DNA of 64,000 nt from Ramlibacter pinisoli (GCF_009758015.1 NZ_WSEL01000003.1:868001-932000); one strand, 5' to 3'. Counted from the first letter of the stretch, positions 1 to 8,703 are shown. Numbers and translations: made by a program. Notes: generated by a model not told the origin, from the letters alone.

Positions 1-5
1 GCGGC

Positions 6-410
6 TCAGGGACCGACGAAGCGGTTGAGCGCCTGCAGCACGGGCGAGTCCTGCGCCGCCTGCGCGCGCTGGCTGCGTTTCCAGTCGCCCAAGCGGCTCG
101 GGCTGTCGTCCATGCGCACGAAGTGGACGGGCCGGCTGCAGGCGTCCCACTTGGCACAGTGGTCGGCCCAGCGCCGCACCTGGCCCGGCGGCACGTACAG
201 GTAGACCGGATCGCTGCGCCGGTCGAGCGTCGCGCGCTGCACCATCACCGGCACCTTGTTGATCACCGGCGGCGGCGTGCCCTGGACCGCGATGCGGCCG
301 TAGATGCCGGGGCGCAAGGGCTTGCCGGTGCTCTCGTTGGCCCACCGACCCTCCTGGGCCAGGGCACCGGCGCAACCGGTCGCGGCGAGGAAGAAGGCCA
401 GCCCGCGCAT
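6..410 (-). CDS. Hypothetical small secreted protein
   Basis: The 134-residue product starts with a basic-hydrophobic stretch ending in ALAQ, which reads as a Sec signal peptide cleaved near residue 19, so the mature protein is probably periplasmic. The rest is polar and proline-rich, with a central PVYLYVPP strand and two cysteines seven residues apart (CAKWDAC) that could form a disulfide. I do not recognise a characterised family or any catalytic motif. Its start lies 4 bases downstream of the stop of a small membrane-peptide frame (415-534), which suggests the two are translated together. The coding call rests on the signal peptide and on the regular high-GC codon use. Confidence 0.65.
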   Translation of the reverse strand: MRGLAFFLAATGCAGALAQEGRWANESTGKPLRPGIYGRIAVQGTPPPVINKVPVMVQRATLDRRSDPVYLYVPPGQVRRWADHCAKWDACSRPVHFVRMDDSPSRLGDWKRSQRAQAAQDSPVLQALNRFVGP

Positions 411-414
411 CGTG

Positions 415-534
415 TCATCCGGCCAGCGTGGTCGCGAACGTGGCGCACAGCACGACGATCGCGACGGTGGCGACGATCACGCCTTCGAGCAGGCGCGACG
501 CGGCGGGGGGACGGCGGGGGTGGCGCGGGGACAT
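415..534 (-). CDS. Possible 39-residue single-pass membrane peptide
   Basis: This short frame encodes a basic N-terminus (MSPRHPRRPPAASR) followed by one long hydrophobic helix of about 20 residues (GVIVATVAIVVLC...). That is the layout of an N-in single-pass membrane peptide. The stop lies four bases before the start of the secreted-protein gene at 410, so it may be the first cistron of a two-gene unit. I cannot assign a function, and a frame this short could arise by chance; the charge and hydrophobicity pattern is the only support. Confidence 0.35.
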   Translation of the reverse strand: MSPRHPRRPPAASRLLEGVIVATVAIVVLCATFATTLAG

Positions 535-685
535 GGGGGATCGGGGGACGACAGCCGGTTGTATGGCCGAGCCGGCCGCAGCGCCTGTAGGCGTGCAGGA
601 AGGCTTGCTGCCGGAGAACCCTGCCCCTTCGTAGGAAGGCGCCGACAGGAACTGTGGCGGCACGCGGATTGCCTCGCATCGCGCC

Positions 686-2017
686 ATGGCCCCCGATGCC
701 GTCCTGCTCGATGTGCTGCGCCCTCGCCTGCTGCCGTTCGGCGAGAACCTGCCCCGCGAACTCATGGACGCGATCGGGTCAGCCCGGCTGGCCTTGCTGG
801 GCGGGGCCAGTACCGGCACGCATGAGTTCCAGGCCTTGCGCGCCGCCATCACGCGCGAGCTGATCGGTCGGCACGGCTGCCGGGCGGTGGTGATCGAGGG
901 TGACGCGCCCGACGCCTGGCGCGTCAACCGCTGGGTGCGCGGCCTGGACGGCGGCGAGGCCCTGGAGGCGCTGGCCGGCTTCGAGCGCTTCCCGGGCTGG
1001 CGCTGGCGCAACCCCGTCATGCTGGACTTCATCCAGTGGCTGCGCGAGGTCAACGCCGGCCGGCCGCCGCGCGAGCGCGCCGGCTTCTACGCGATGGACC
1101 TCTACGGCCTGTCCGGGCCGGCGCACGAGACGCTCGCCTGGCTGGACCGGGTCGACCCCGATGCCGCCCGCCGGGCCCGGCTGCGCTACGCCTGCCTGGA
1201 CCACTACCAGCAGAACCTGGAGGCCTACGGCTGCGCAGCCGGCTTCGGCATCAGCCGCGAGGACGGCGTGGTGGCGCAGCTGACCACCGCACTGCAGCGC
1301 CGGCCGGCGCCTGGCGTCGACGACCCCGATGCGCTCTTCCATGCCCGGCAGGCCGACCGCCTGGCCGGGCAGGCCAAGCCCTATTACCGCGACATGTTCC
1401 GCGGGCGCGCGTCCTGCTGGAACCAGCGCGAACTGCACATGGTGGACACCCTGCAGGTGCTGGGCGAGCACCTGGGGCAGGCACAGGGCGAGCCGGCCCG
1501 GCTCGCCGTCTGGGGCCACACGGCACACCTGGGCGACGCCAGCGCGACGGCGATGGCGCGCGAGGGCGAATGGAGCGTCGGCGAACTGGCGCGGCGCCGC
1601 TGGCCGGGCGAGACCTTCCTGCTCGGCTTCACCACCAGCGAGGGCAGCGTGCGGGCCGCGGCCGACTGGGACGCGCCCGGCCGCGCGATGGCCCTGCCCC
1701 CCGCCCTCGAGGGCAGCTGGGAAGCGCTGTTCCATGCCACCGGCGAGGACAGGTTCGCGCTGTTGCCGGATGCGGCGCTACGCGCCCAGCTCGACCGGCC
1801 GCTGCTGGAACGCGCGATCGGCGCGGTCTACCTGCCCGAGGCCGAGCGGCGCAGCCACTATCTGGCCGCCCGGCTGTTCTCGCAGTTCGATGCCGTGCTG
1901 CACGTGGACCGCACCCGGGCGCTGGATGCCCTGGCGCCGGCCGGCACCGCGGCCGACATGGAGGCGCCGCAGATCGATTCGGGCGCGTCCCGGCGCGCCC
2001 GCGAACCTGCCGCCTAG
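686..2017 (+). CDS. Erythromycin esterase family protein with altered active site
   Basis: The 443-residue protein matches the erythromycin esterase / succinoglycan-biosynthesis family (Pfam PF05139). Visible family blocks are THEFQALRAAITRELI near residues 45-60, DAPDAWRVNRWVRG soon after, and the second His block WGHTAHLGDA near residue 280. In characterised members the first block reads G-E-x-x-H, where the Glu and His are catalytic (the His acts as general base). Here it reads LLGGASTGTHEF, so Gly and Thr occupy those places while the downstream Arg and the second His block are kept. It may therefore be a non-hydrolytic relative. It is monocistronic, and its TAG stop overlaps the stop of the convergent cupin gene. 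Confidence 0.8.
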   Translation: MAPDAVLLDVLRPRLLPFGENLPRELMDAIGSARLALLGGASTGTHEFQALRAAITRELIGRHGCRAVVIEGDAPDAWRVNRWVRGLDGGEALEALAGFERFPGWRWRNPVMLDFIQWLREVNAGRPPRERAGFYAMDLYGLSGPAHETLAWLDRVDPDAARRARLRYACLDHYQQNLEAYGCAAGFGISREDGVVAQLTTALQRRPAPGVDDPDALFHARQADRLAGQAKPYYRDMFRGRASCWNQRELHMVDTLQVLGEHLGQAQGEPARLAVWGHTAHLGDASATAMAREGEWSVGELARRRWPGETFLLGFTTSEGSVRAAADWDAPGRAMALPPALEGSWEALFHATGEDRFALLPDAALRAQLDRPLLERAIGAVYLPEAERRSHYLAARLFSQFDAVLHVDRTRALDALAPAGTAADMEAPQIDSGASRRAREPAA

Positions 2018-2535
2018 ACGCCGCCGTGCGGGTGCGTCGGGTCGATCCAGAGCACCTGCTCGGGCTTCTCGACCGGCTCGATCTCCAGGTTGACCGCCAC
2101 CGCCTCGCCGTCGCTGCGGCACAGCACGCACTCCAGCACCTCGGTCGGGCTGGCGTTGATCTCCTGGTGCGGCACGTACGGCGGCACGTAGATGAAGTCG
2201 CCCGGCCCGGCCTCGGCGGTGAACTCGAGGTGCTCGCCCCAGCGCATGCGCGCCCGGCCCTTGACCACGTAGATCACGCTCTCGAGGTGGCCGTGGTGGT
2301 GGGCGCCGGTCTTGGCATTGGCGTGGATGGAGACCGTGCCGGCCCACAGCTTCTGCGCGCCGACGCGCGCGAAGTTGATCGCCGCCTTGCGGTCCATGCC
2401 CGGCGTCTGTGCCGTGTTGGCGTCCAGCTGGTTGCCGGGGACGACGCGCACGCCGTCGTGCTTCCAGCGCGGGGCGTCGCCGGCGGCGCCGTGGGCGTGC
2501 GGGTGCGCGTGGTCGTGCGAAGGATCGTGGGCCAT
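2014..2535 (-). CDS. Cupin domain protein
   Basis: This 173-residue protein has a His-rich N-terminus (HDHAHPHAHG, possibly metal binding) and one cupin barrel. Cupin motif 1 is visible as GAHHHGHLESVIYVVKG (GX5HXH type) and motif 2 as GDFIYVPPYVPHQ, giving a likely His/Glu metal site. The ATG at 2535 is chosen because it lies 4 bases after the stop of the upstream methionine-synthase gene; a start 12 codons earlier would overlap that gene. Stand-alone cupins of this kind sit beside varied oxidoreductases and their substrates are mostly unknown. The context with a core methionine synthase and a flavin monooxygenase hints at sulfur or C1 metabolism, but that is inference. Confidence 0.8.
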   Translation of the reverse strand: MAHDPSHDHAHPHAHGAAGDAPRWKHDGVRVVPGNQLDANTAQTPGMDRKAAINFARVGAQKLWAGTVSIHANAKTGAHHHGHLESVIYVVKGRARMRWGEHLEFTAEAGPGDFIYVPPYVPHQEINASPTEVLECVLCRSDGEAVAVNLEIEPVEKPEQVLWIDPTHPHGGV

Positions 2536-2539
2536 GGCG

Positions 2540-3559
2540 TCAACCGAACTTCTGCCGTGCCAGTTCGGCACCGCGCGCCAGCGCCTCCAGCTTGCGCAGG
2601 GCCACCTCGCGGCCCATCGGTGCCAGGCCGCAGTTGGTGCAGGCGATGAGGCGCTCCTTCGGCACGAACTGCAGGGCCCGGCCGATCGTCTCGGCGACCT
2701 GCTCGGGCGTCTCGATCACGTCGCTGGCGACGTCGATGACGCCCACCATCACGTCCTTGCCGGCCAGCAGCCGCATCAGCTCGGGCGGCACGTGCGAGTG
2801 GTAGCACTCCAGGCTGACCTGCTGGATGGAGCTGGCGGCCAGGGCGGGGAACACCTTCTCGTACTGGCGCCACTGTTCGCCCAGGGTTTCCTTCCAGCGG
2901 TTGTTGGCCTCGATGCCGTAGCCGTAGCAGATGTGGACGGCCGTGGTGCAGGTCAGGCCCCGGGCGGCGCGCTCCAGTGCCTGCACGCCCCACGTGGCGG
3001 CGTCGTCCATGTACACGTTGAAGGCCGGCTCGTCGAACTGGATGATGTCGACCCCGTCGGCCTGCAGTGCCAGCGCTTCCTGGTTCAACAGCTCGGCAAA
3101 GGCCATGGCCAGCTTCACGCGGTCGCCGTAGTGGCGGTCGGCCACCGTGTCGACGATGGTCATGGGGCCGGGCAGCGTGAACTTCAGCTTGCGGTCGGTG
3201 TGGGCGCGCGCCAGCTGCGCCTCGAACGCATGCACGCGGCCCTTGAGGCGCAGCGGCGCCACCACCTGCGGCACCATCGCGTCGTAGCGGTTGTCGCGGA
3301 TGCCCATCTTCACCTTGTGCTCGAAGTCGATCCCCTCGACCTGCTCGAGGAAGCCGTGCACGAAGTGCTGGCGCGACTGCTCGCCGTCGCCCACCGTCGA
3401 CAGGCCGGCATCCTCCTGGGCCTTGATCCACAGCAGGGTGGCGTCGGCCTTGGCCTGGCGCAGCTCGTCGCCCTGCAGCTTCCATTGGGGCCACAGCTTC
3501 TGCGTCTCGGCGAGCCAGCCCGGCTTGGGCAGGCTGCCCGCGATGGCGGTGCGGAACAT
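2540..3559 (-). CDS. Core methionine synthase, MesD-like (MetE catalytic domain only)
   Basis: At 339 residues this is only the catalytic barrel of cobalamin-independent methionine synthase, lacking the N-terminal MetE half (full MetE is about 750 residues). The zinc ligands are all visible: His209 and Cys211 in VHICYGYG, Glu251 in SLECYHSH and Cys310 in CTNCGLAP. The FDEPAF block (residues 175-180) is also present. The AVHICYGYG...WKxTLGxxWRQYE stretch resembles, from memory, the MesD group of folate-independent methionine synthases. That group is reported to need oxygen and a partner called MesX (DUF1852), and no such gene lies nearby. It forms a unit with the cupin (4-base gap) and, 45 bases upstream, a luciferase-like monooxygenase. 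Confidence 0.85.
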   Translation of the reverse strand: MFRTAIAGSLPKPGWLAETQKLWPQWKLQGDELRQAKADATLLWIKAQEDAGLSTVGDGEQSRQHFVHGFLEQVEGIDFEHKVKMGIRDNRYDAMVPQVVAPLRLKGRVHAFEAQLARAHTDRKLKFTLPGPMTIVDTVADRHYGDRVKLAMAFAELLNQEALALQADGVDIIQFDEPAFNVYMDDAATWGVQALERAARGLTCTTAVHICYGYGIEANNRWKETLGEQWRQYEKVFPALAASSIQQVSLECYHSHVPPELMRLLAGKDVMVGVIDVASDVIETPEQVAETIGRALQFVPKERLIACTNCGLAPMGREVALRKLEALARGAELARQKFG

Positions 3560-3604
3560 CGGTGTCTCCTTGTCGTTGTCGAAGAAAGTTGCCGGTGCGA
3601 CGGC

Positions 3605-4612
3605 TCAGGCCAGCTCGAATGCCCCGGCCAGCAGTTCGTAGGACCGGCGCTGCGCGGCCGGGTCCCAGGCCCAGGTGACGATGACCAGCTCGTCGACCTC
3701 GTACTGGGCCGCGCGGGCCAGCAGCTTGTCGCGCACCTGCCGGGCGCTGCCGACGATGGCGCGCTCGCGCAGCAGGGCCAGTTCGGCCTGCTCGCCCGGG
3801 TCGTAGGGGCGCGCGGCCTCGGCCGGCGGCAGCAGCGGCCCGAACTTGCCGCTGCGCCGGTCGATGCGGGCCCGCTCGCGGCTGCGGAACAGGTGCCAGG
3901 CCTGCTCCTCGGTCTCGGCGGCCAGGGCCGACAGGCAGACCGCGGTGGTCGGCCGTTCGAGCACGCCGGGACGGAAGGTGGCGCGATACAGGTCGAGGGC
4001 GGACTTGCACCCCTCGCCGTCGGTGATGAAGTGGGCGAAGGCGTACGGCAGGCCGTAGTGCCCGGCCAGCTGCGCGCCGTAGCCGGAGCTGCCCAGCATC
4101 CACAGCTGCGGCGCCGTCGCCGCCATGGGCAGCGCCCGCACGCCCTGGCCGGGGTGGCCGGGCGGCAGGTCCTCGCCATTCACCCAGGCCTTGAGCTCCA
4201 GCACCTGCTGCGGGAAGTTGGCCGCGGCACCGAGGTCGGGGTTGAGCAGGCGGGCGGTGCGCTGGTCGCTGCCCGGCGCGCGTCCCACGCCCAGGTCGAT
4301 GCGGCCGGGCGCCAGCGCATCCAGCACGCGGAACTGCTCGGCGACCTTGAACGGCGAGTAGTGCGGCAGCATGACGCCGGCGCTGCCGATGCGGATGCGC
4401 GACGTGCGTGCCGCGATGGCGGCCATCAGCACCTCGGGCGCGGTGCCCACCAGCGTGGGCAGGGCATGGTGTTCGCTGAGCCAGAAGCGCTGGTAGCCCA
4501 GCGCCTCGCACGCCTGCGCGAGGGCCACGGTGTGGCGGATGGATTCGTCGTGCGGGCGGCCGGCACGGGCGACGGACTGGTCGAGGACGGACAGGCGCAG
4601 GGCGGCGGTCAT
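3605..4612 (-). CDS. LLM-class flavin-dependent oxidoreductase
   Basis: The 335-residue product is a bacterial-luciferase-like TIM-barrel monooxygenase. Supporting blocks are RFWLSEHHALP near residue 45, the IRIGSAGVMLPHYSP strand-turn near residue 75, RIDLGVGRAPGSDQRT near residue 105, and the C-terminal TWAWDP...RRSYELLA. These are typical of the MsnO8-type family, which uses reduced FMN supplied by a separate reductase, and O2. The substrate cannot be read from sequence. It is the first gene of the minus-strand unit containing the methionine synthase and the cupin, and its start is divergent from the NDH-2 gene, with a 60-base gap that must hold both promoters. Confidence 0.85.
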   Translation of the reverse strand: MTAALRLSVLDQSVARAGRPHDESIRHTVALAQACEALGYQRFWLSEHHALPTLVGTAPEVLMAAIAARTSRIRIGSAGVMLPHYSPFKVAEQFRVLDALAPGRIDLGVGRAPGSDQRTARLLNPDLGAAANFPQQVLELKAWVNGEDLPPGHPGQGVRALPMAATAPQLWMLGSSGYGAQLAGHYGLPYAFAHFITDGEGCKSALDLYRATFRPGVLERPTTAVCLSALAAETEEQAWHLFRSRERARIDRRSGKFGPLLPPAEAARPYDPGEQAELALLRERAIVGSARQVRDKLLARAAQYEVDELVIVTWAWDPAAQRRSYELLAGAFELA

Positions 4613-4672
4613 GGGACGGAAAGCTTCTCACACCTGCGGCGGACGCGCAGCAGGGACACCCATAATGTCCCC

Positions 4673-5998
4673 ATGCCCCTGGCCTCCTTGCGCCCCCGCG
4701 TCGTCGTCATCGGCTGCGGCTTCGGCGGACTGGAAGCCGTCCGGGCGCTGCACGACGCGCCGGTCGACATCGTCCTGCTGGATCGCACCAACCACCACCT
4801 GTTCCAGCCGCTGCTCTACCAGGTGGCCACCGCGGGCCTGTCGGCGCCGGCCATCGCCGCCCCTGTGCGGCACCTGTTCCGCCGGCAGGGCAACGTCACC
4901 ACGTTGCTGGGCGAGGCCACGCGCATCGACCCGGCCGCGCGCCAGGTGCACCTGAAGGACGGCGCCGCCCTGCCCTACGACCACCTGGTCGTGGCTGCCG
5001 GGGCCACCCACAGCTACTTCGGCCATGACGAGTGGGCCGCCCATGCCCCGGGCCTGAAGACGCTGGACGATGCGTTCGAGATCCGGCGCCGGGTGCTGCT
5101 CGCCTTCGAGGCGGCGGAGAAGGAGGACGATCCCGCGCGCCGCGCCGGCTGGCTCACCTTCGTCGTCATCGGCGGCGGGCCCACGGGCGTCGAGATGGCC
5201 GGCACGATGGCCGAGATCGCGCGCCACACCCTGCCGGGCGAGTTCCGTCGCATCGACCCGGCCGCCGCGAAGGTGCTGCTGGTCGAGGGCAGCCCGCGCG
5301 TGCTGCAGGCCATGCCCGAGGACCTGAGCGCGCGCGCCGCCGCGCTGCTGGAGAAGCTGGGGGTCGAGGTGCGCACCGGCGCCCGCGTCACCGGCATCGA
5401 TGCACGGGGCCTGGAGGTGCAGCCGGCGCAGGGCGAGCCCTACCGCATCGAGAGCCGCTGCATCGTCTGGGCCGCGGGTGTCGCCGCCTCGCCGCTGGGG
5501 CACCAGCTGGCCGAAGGCACGGGCGCCACGGTCGACCGCGCCGGCCGGCTGGTGGTCGAGCCCGACCTGAGCCTGCCCGGCCATCCGGAGATCAGCGTCA
5601 TCGGCGACCTGGCCGCAGCACGCAGCCACGTGCCCGGCCGCGAGCCGGCGCCGGTGCCGGGCGTTTCGCCGGCCGCCAAGCAGATGGGCCGCTGCGCCGC
5701 TGCCAACCTGCTGCAGCGGCTGGCCAGCCGGCCGACCCGCCCGTTCCGCTACCGCGACTACGGCAACCTGGCCACCATCGGCCGCAACGCCGGCGTCGTG
5801 GACCTCACCACGCCCCTGGGCCACCTGCACTTCAGCGGCTACCCAGCGTGGCTGTTCTGGCTGTTCGCCCACGTTTACTTCCTGATCGGCTTCCGCAACC
5901 GGGTGGTCGTGCTGTTCGACTGGGCCACCGCGTACTGGAGCCACAACCGCTACGCCCGGGTCGTCACCGCTATCGAGCCGGCCACCGTCGACCGCTGA
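4673..5998 (+). CDS. ndh: NDH-2-like NAD(P)/FAD-dependent dehydrogenase
   Basis: This 441-residue flavoprotein has two dinucleotide folds: GCGFGGLEAV near residue 13 for FAD and IGGGPTGVEMAG near residue 170 for NADH. It also has the family block NHHLFQPLLYQVATAGLS near residue 40 and an IGDLAA FAD-binding strand near residue 310. The C-terminus carries an amphipathic, aromatic-rich segment (AWLFWLFAHVYFLIGF), the membrane anchor typical of type-II NADH dehydrogenases, which pass electrons from NADH to quinone without proton pumping. The ATG at 4673 is preferred because the Rossmann motif begins about 10 residues later. It is monocistronic and divergent from the monooxygenase gene. Confidence 0.88.
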   Translation: MPLASLRPRVVVIGCGFGGLEAVRALHDAPVDIVLLDRTNHHLFQPLLYQVATAGLSAPAIAAPVRHLFRRQGNVTTLLGEATRIDPAARQVHLKDGAALPYDHLVVAAGATHSYFGHDEWAAHAPGLKTLDDAFEIRRRVLLAFEAAEKEDDPARRAGWLTFVVIGGGPTGVEMAGTMAEIARHTLPGEFRRIDPAAAKVLLVEGSPRVLQAMPEDLSARAAALLEKLGVEVRTGARVTGIDARGLEVQPAQGEPYRIESRCIVWAAGVAASPLGHQLAEGTGATVDRAGRLVVEPDLSLPGHPEISVIGDLAAARSHVPGREPAPVPGVSPAAKQMGRCAAANLLQRLASRPTRPFRYRDYGNLATIGRNAGVVDLTTPLGHLHFSGYPAWLFWLFAHVYFLIGFRNRVVVLFDWATAYWSHNRYARVVTAIEPATVDR

Positions 5999-6072
5999 GC
6001 CTCAGCATGTGGAACCGCAGCGCTTCGCCGCGGTCCAACCGGGGCCGCATCTCGCGGCGCAAGGAGTCCGGT

Positions 6073-6435
6073 ATGTCGCACATGAAACACTGGCAAGACC
6101 CGGCCAATGGGGTGCTGGGTGCCTGGCTGATCCTGTCTCCATGGCTGCTCGGCCTGCAGGCGGACCGTGTCGTGACGATCAACTTCGTCGTGGTCGGGTT
6201 GCTGCTGGCCGCCACCGCCCTGGGCGCGATCCTGCTGCCCCGTGCATGGGAGGAGTGGACCGGCGCCGCACTCGGTGCCTGGCTGATGGCCTCGCCGTGG
6301 ATCCTGGGCTTCGCGGGCAACGCGCTCGCCGTCCAGGTCGCCATCTTCACCGGCCTGGCCGCCGTGGTGCTCACGCTGTGGGTGCTGGCGACCGACAAGG
6401 AATACGGCGACTGGTGGCACCGGATGGTCGGCTGA
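6073..6435 (+). CDS. SPW repeat integral membrane protein
   Basis: This small 120-residue membrane protein has four hydrophobic helices arranged as two repeats. Each repeat contains the hallmark Ser-Pro-Trp turn: AWLILSPWLLG near residue 20 and AWLMASPWILG near residue 75. That matches the SPW repeat family (PF03779), whose function is unknown. An AAGGAG ribosome site at 6061-6066 sits 6 bases before the ATG, which fixes the start. The gene follows the NDH-2 gene by about 75 bases on the same strand and converges on the channel gene 16 bases downstream. Confidence 0.85.
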   Translation: MSHMKHWQDPANGVLGAWLILSPWLLGLQADRVVTINFVVVGLLLAATALGAILLPRAWEEWTGAALGAWLMASPWILGFAGNALAVQVAIFTGLAAVVLTLWVLATDKEYGDWWHRMVG

Positions 6436-6451
6436 GGGCCGGCACCGGGGC

Positions 6452-7303
6452 TCAGGCCGGCGGCGGCAGGGCTGCGCCGCAGTGCTGGCAGTAGGCCGCT
6501 TGCGGCCCATGGTCCGACGCACCGCAGGCAGCGCAGTTGCGTGATGCCTGCGGAGCGTGGCCATGCCTGCGCGCCGTCATCTCCGCCGTCACGATGCCGG
6601 TGGGGACGGCCAGCGTGCCCCAGCCCAGCAGCATCATGAGCGAGGCGATGGTGCGGCCCAGGTCGGTGCGGGGCGTGATGTCGCCGAAGCCCACGGTGGT
6701 CATGGTGGTGATGGCCCAGTACACCGAGGTCGGGATGTCCTTGAAGCCGTGCTCCGGCCCCTCGACGACATACATCAGGGTGCCGAGCACCAGGTCGATC
6801 ATCACCACCGCCGCCAGGAACACCAGGATCTTGCGGCGGGTGGCCCACAGCGCATTCCCCATCACCTGGTACTCGGTGACGTAGGCCGTGAGCCGGAAGA
6901 TCCGGAAGATGCGCAGCAGCCGCAGGATGCGCACGTCGATCAGCGCGTGCAGCTCCGGCACGAACAGGGCCAGGTAGGTCGGCAGCACCGCCAGCAGGTC
7001 GACGATGCCGAAGAAGCTCAGCACGTAGCGCAGCGGCCGCTCCACGCTGGCCACCCGGGCCACGTACTCCACGGTGAACAGCAGCGTGAAGAACCACTCC
7101 GCTGCCGTGAAGGCCTGGCGCCAGCTCTGGTGCCAGCCCTGCACGCTGTCGGCCAGCACGATGGCCACGCTGACCAGGATGGCGGCGACGACGACCTGGT
7201 CGAACAGCCGCCCGGCGGGCGTGTCCGACTCCCAGATAACCCGGTACAGCCGCGCGCGCCAGGGCTGGCGAGGCGGGTCGTCGGGGGCGGGCCGCTCCTC
7301 CAT
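6452..7303 (-). CDS. Voltage-gated-type potassium channel with C-terminal zinc ribbon
   Basis: The 283-residue protein has a six-helix ion-channel layout. An Arg-rich S4 segment (VRILRLLRIFRIFRL, about residues 125-140) comes before the pore loop with the potassium filter TTVGFGD near residue 205. After the last helix there is a short cytoplasmic tail ending in two CxxC knuckles (CAACG and CQHCG), a zinc-ribbon-like module rarely seen on simple prokaryotic channels. The product probably conducts K+ across the inner membrane. Its start is 4 bases after the stop of the enolase-superfamily gene, so the two are cotranscribed, although no functional link is obvious. Confidence 0.87.
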   Translation of the reverse strand: MEERPAPDDPPRQPWRARLYRVIWESDTPAGRLFDQVVVAAILVSVAIVLADSVQGWHQSWRQAFTAAEWFFTLLFTVEYVARVASVERPLRYVLSFFGIVDLLAVLPTYLALFVPELHALIDVRILRLLRIFRIFRLTAYVTEYQVMGNALWATRRKILVFLAAVVMIDLVLGTLMYVVEGPEHGFKDIPTSVYWAITTMTTVGFGDITPRTDLGRTIASLMMLLGWGTLAVPTGIVTAEMTARRHGHAPQASRNCAACGASDHGPQAAYCQHCGAALPPPA

Positions 7304-7307
7304 GGCG

Positions 7308-8420
7308 TCAGGCCGTGGGCCGGCTGAACTTCTCCACGGCCTCGCGCGTGGGCGTCGTGCCCGCGCCGGGCTCGCGGGGCACGCGGAAGACGCCGTCGAC
7401 CACCTCGGCCGGTTCGGTGAAGCAGTCCTTGATCCAGGGGATGTACTCGAGCACGGCGCAGGCGGGGTGGGCGTAGTTGAGGTGCACGTGCACCTGGCTC
7501 ATGTCGCCCGCATGCGGCGCCACCGGCAGGCGGTACGAGTGGGCGGTCTCGCACACGCGCAGCACCTCGGTCAGGCCGCCCATGCGCGTGACGTCGGGCT
7601 GCACCCAATGGATGGCGTTCTGGTGGAAGAACTCGGCGAAGGCATCCTGCGTGTACAGCTGCTCGCCCAGCGCCACCGGGATGCGGCTGGCGCGCGCCAG
7701 TTCGGCATGGCCCTTGACGTCGTCGTACCAGAGCGGCTCCTCGAACCAGTAGACGTCGAACGGCTCGGCTCCTCGGCAAAAACGCAGGCAGGTGGACAGG
7801 TCCCACTTGCCGTTGCCGTCGACCGCCAGGGTCACATCGGGACCGATGGCGCGCCGCACCGCTTCCAGGCGCCGCAGGTCGCGTTCGACGGTGGAGCCCA
7901 CCTTGATCTTGATGCCGGTGAAGCCGTCGCCGACCGCCCGGCGGGCGCCGTCCACCAGCTTGTCGTCGGCGATGCTCAGCCAGCCGATGTCGGTGTTGTA
8001 GGCCCGGACCTTGTCGCGCACCTGTCCGCCCAGCAGCTTCCACAGCGGCACCTGCGCCGCCTTGGCCTTGAGGTCCCAGAGGGCGACGTCGATGGCCGCC
8101 TGCGCCAGCGTGGTGATGCCGGCCCGGCCCACCCACTGCAGTGCCGGGTTGCGCGCGAGCTTGAGCCACAGGCGCTGCACGTCGTTCGCATCCTCGCCCA
8201 GCAGCAACGGGGCATGGCAGGTGGCGATGCAGCGCGCGATCAGCTGGTCGCTCGGCAGGTGGGCATGGGTGCCGGTGAAGCCGTAGCCCGACAGCCCGTC
8301 GTCGGTGTCGATGCGCGCGCCCACCACGCCCCAGTGCGTGATCGTGTGCGTGCTGTCGGCGATCTGCGAGCCCGTGACCGGCACGTGCAGGATGAAGGGC
8401 GTGACCGATTTGATTTGCAT
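7308..8420 (-). CDS. Mandelate racemase / muconate lactonizing enzyme family protein (sugar-acid dehydratase-like)
   Basis: This 370-residue enolase-superfamily enzyme shows the full mandelate-racemase subgroup set: KIK at 171-173, metal ligands Asp201, Glu227 and Glu253, Asp276 and His303 (APHAG). The Lys and His-Asp pair abstract the proton alpha to a carboxylate bound to Mg2+. Such enzymes are most often acid-sugar dehydratases or racemases, but the exact substrate cannot be read here. The start is supported by an AGGAG site in the leader about 10 bases upstream. It is the first gene of a two-gene unit with the channel, and behind it lies the repeat-rich non-coding stretch. Confidence 0.87.
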   Translation of the reverse strand: MQIKSVTPFILHVPVTGSQIADSTHTITHWGVVGARIDTDDGLSGYGFTGTHAHLPSDQLIARCIATCHAPLLLGEDANDVQRLWLKLARNPALQWVGRAGITTLAQAAIDVALWDLKAKAAQVPLWKLLGGQVRDKVRAYNTDIGWLSIADDKLVDGARRAVGDGFTGIKIKVGSTVERDLRRLEAVRRAIGPDVTLAVDGNGKWDLSTCLRFCRGAEPFDVYWFEEPLWYDDVKGHAELARASRIPVALGEQLYTQDAFAEFFHQNAIHWVQPDVTRMGGLTEVLRVCETAHSYRLPVAPHAGDMSQVHVHLNYAHPACAVLEYIPWIKDCFTEPAEVVDGVFRVPREPGAGTTPTREAVEKFSRPTA

Positions 8421-8703
8421 GTGTGTTTGTCTCCTGGCGCGGAGTTTTACACAGGGCCTGGAAGAGGTTGGGGTGGGATGGGGGTCGCGGAACTGAACCT
8501 TGGGTGTTCGGGGGGAGGCGGCGCTTTGGTGGATCGAGGAGGGCCCGTCTCACCGACCGAACACGCCAGGCGGTGCGGTCGAGTACGTGATGTTCCGGGG
8601 CAGCCGGCGAGTGGCGCAATGTCCGGTGCCGTGGACCCGGCGCCCCGTCTGGATCGGCGCAGGGCCGGCACGCGCCCCCTCGTGGATCAAGCACATCGTC
8701 TCC

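Noticed and set aside
2274..4631. A long minus-strand frame of about 785 codons across the methionine synthase region
   Set aside because: It is in another frame of the same strand as three recognisable genes and its translation is Arg/Pro/Ala-rich low-complexity.
8421..8642. A search for a tRNA, sRNA or promoter-linked leader in the first part of the large gap
   Set aside because: I see only the ribosome site of the enolase-family gene and no T-loop, hairpin with T run or conserved motif.
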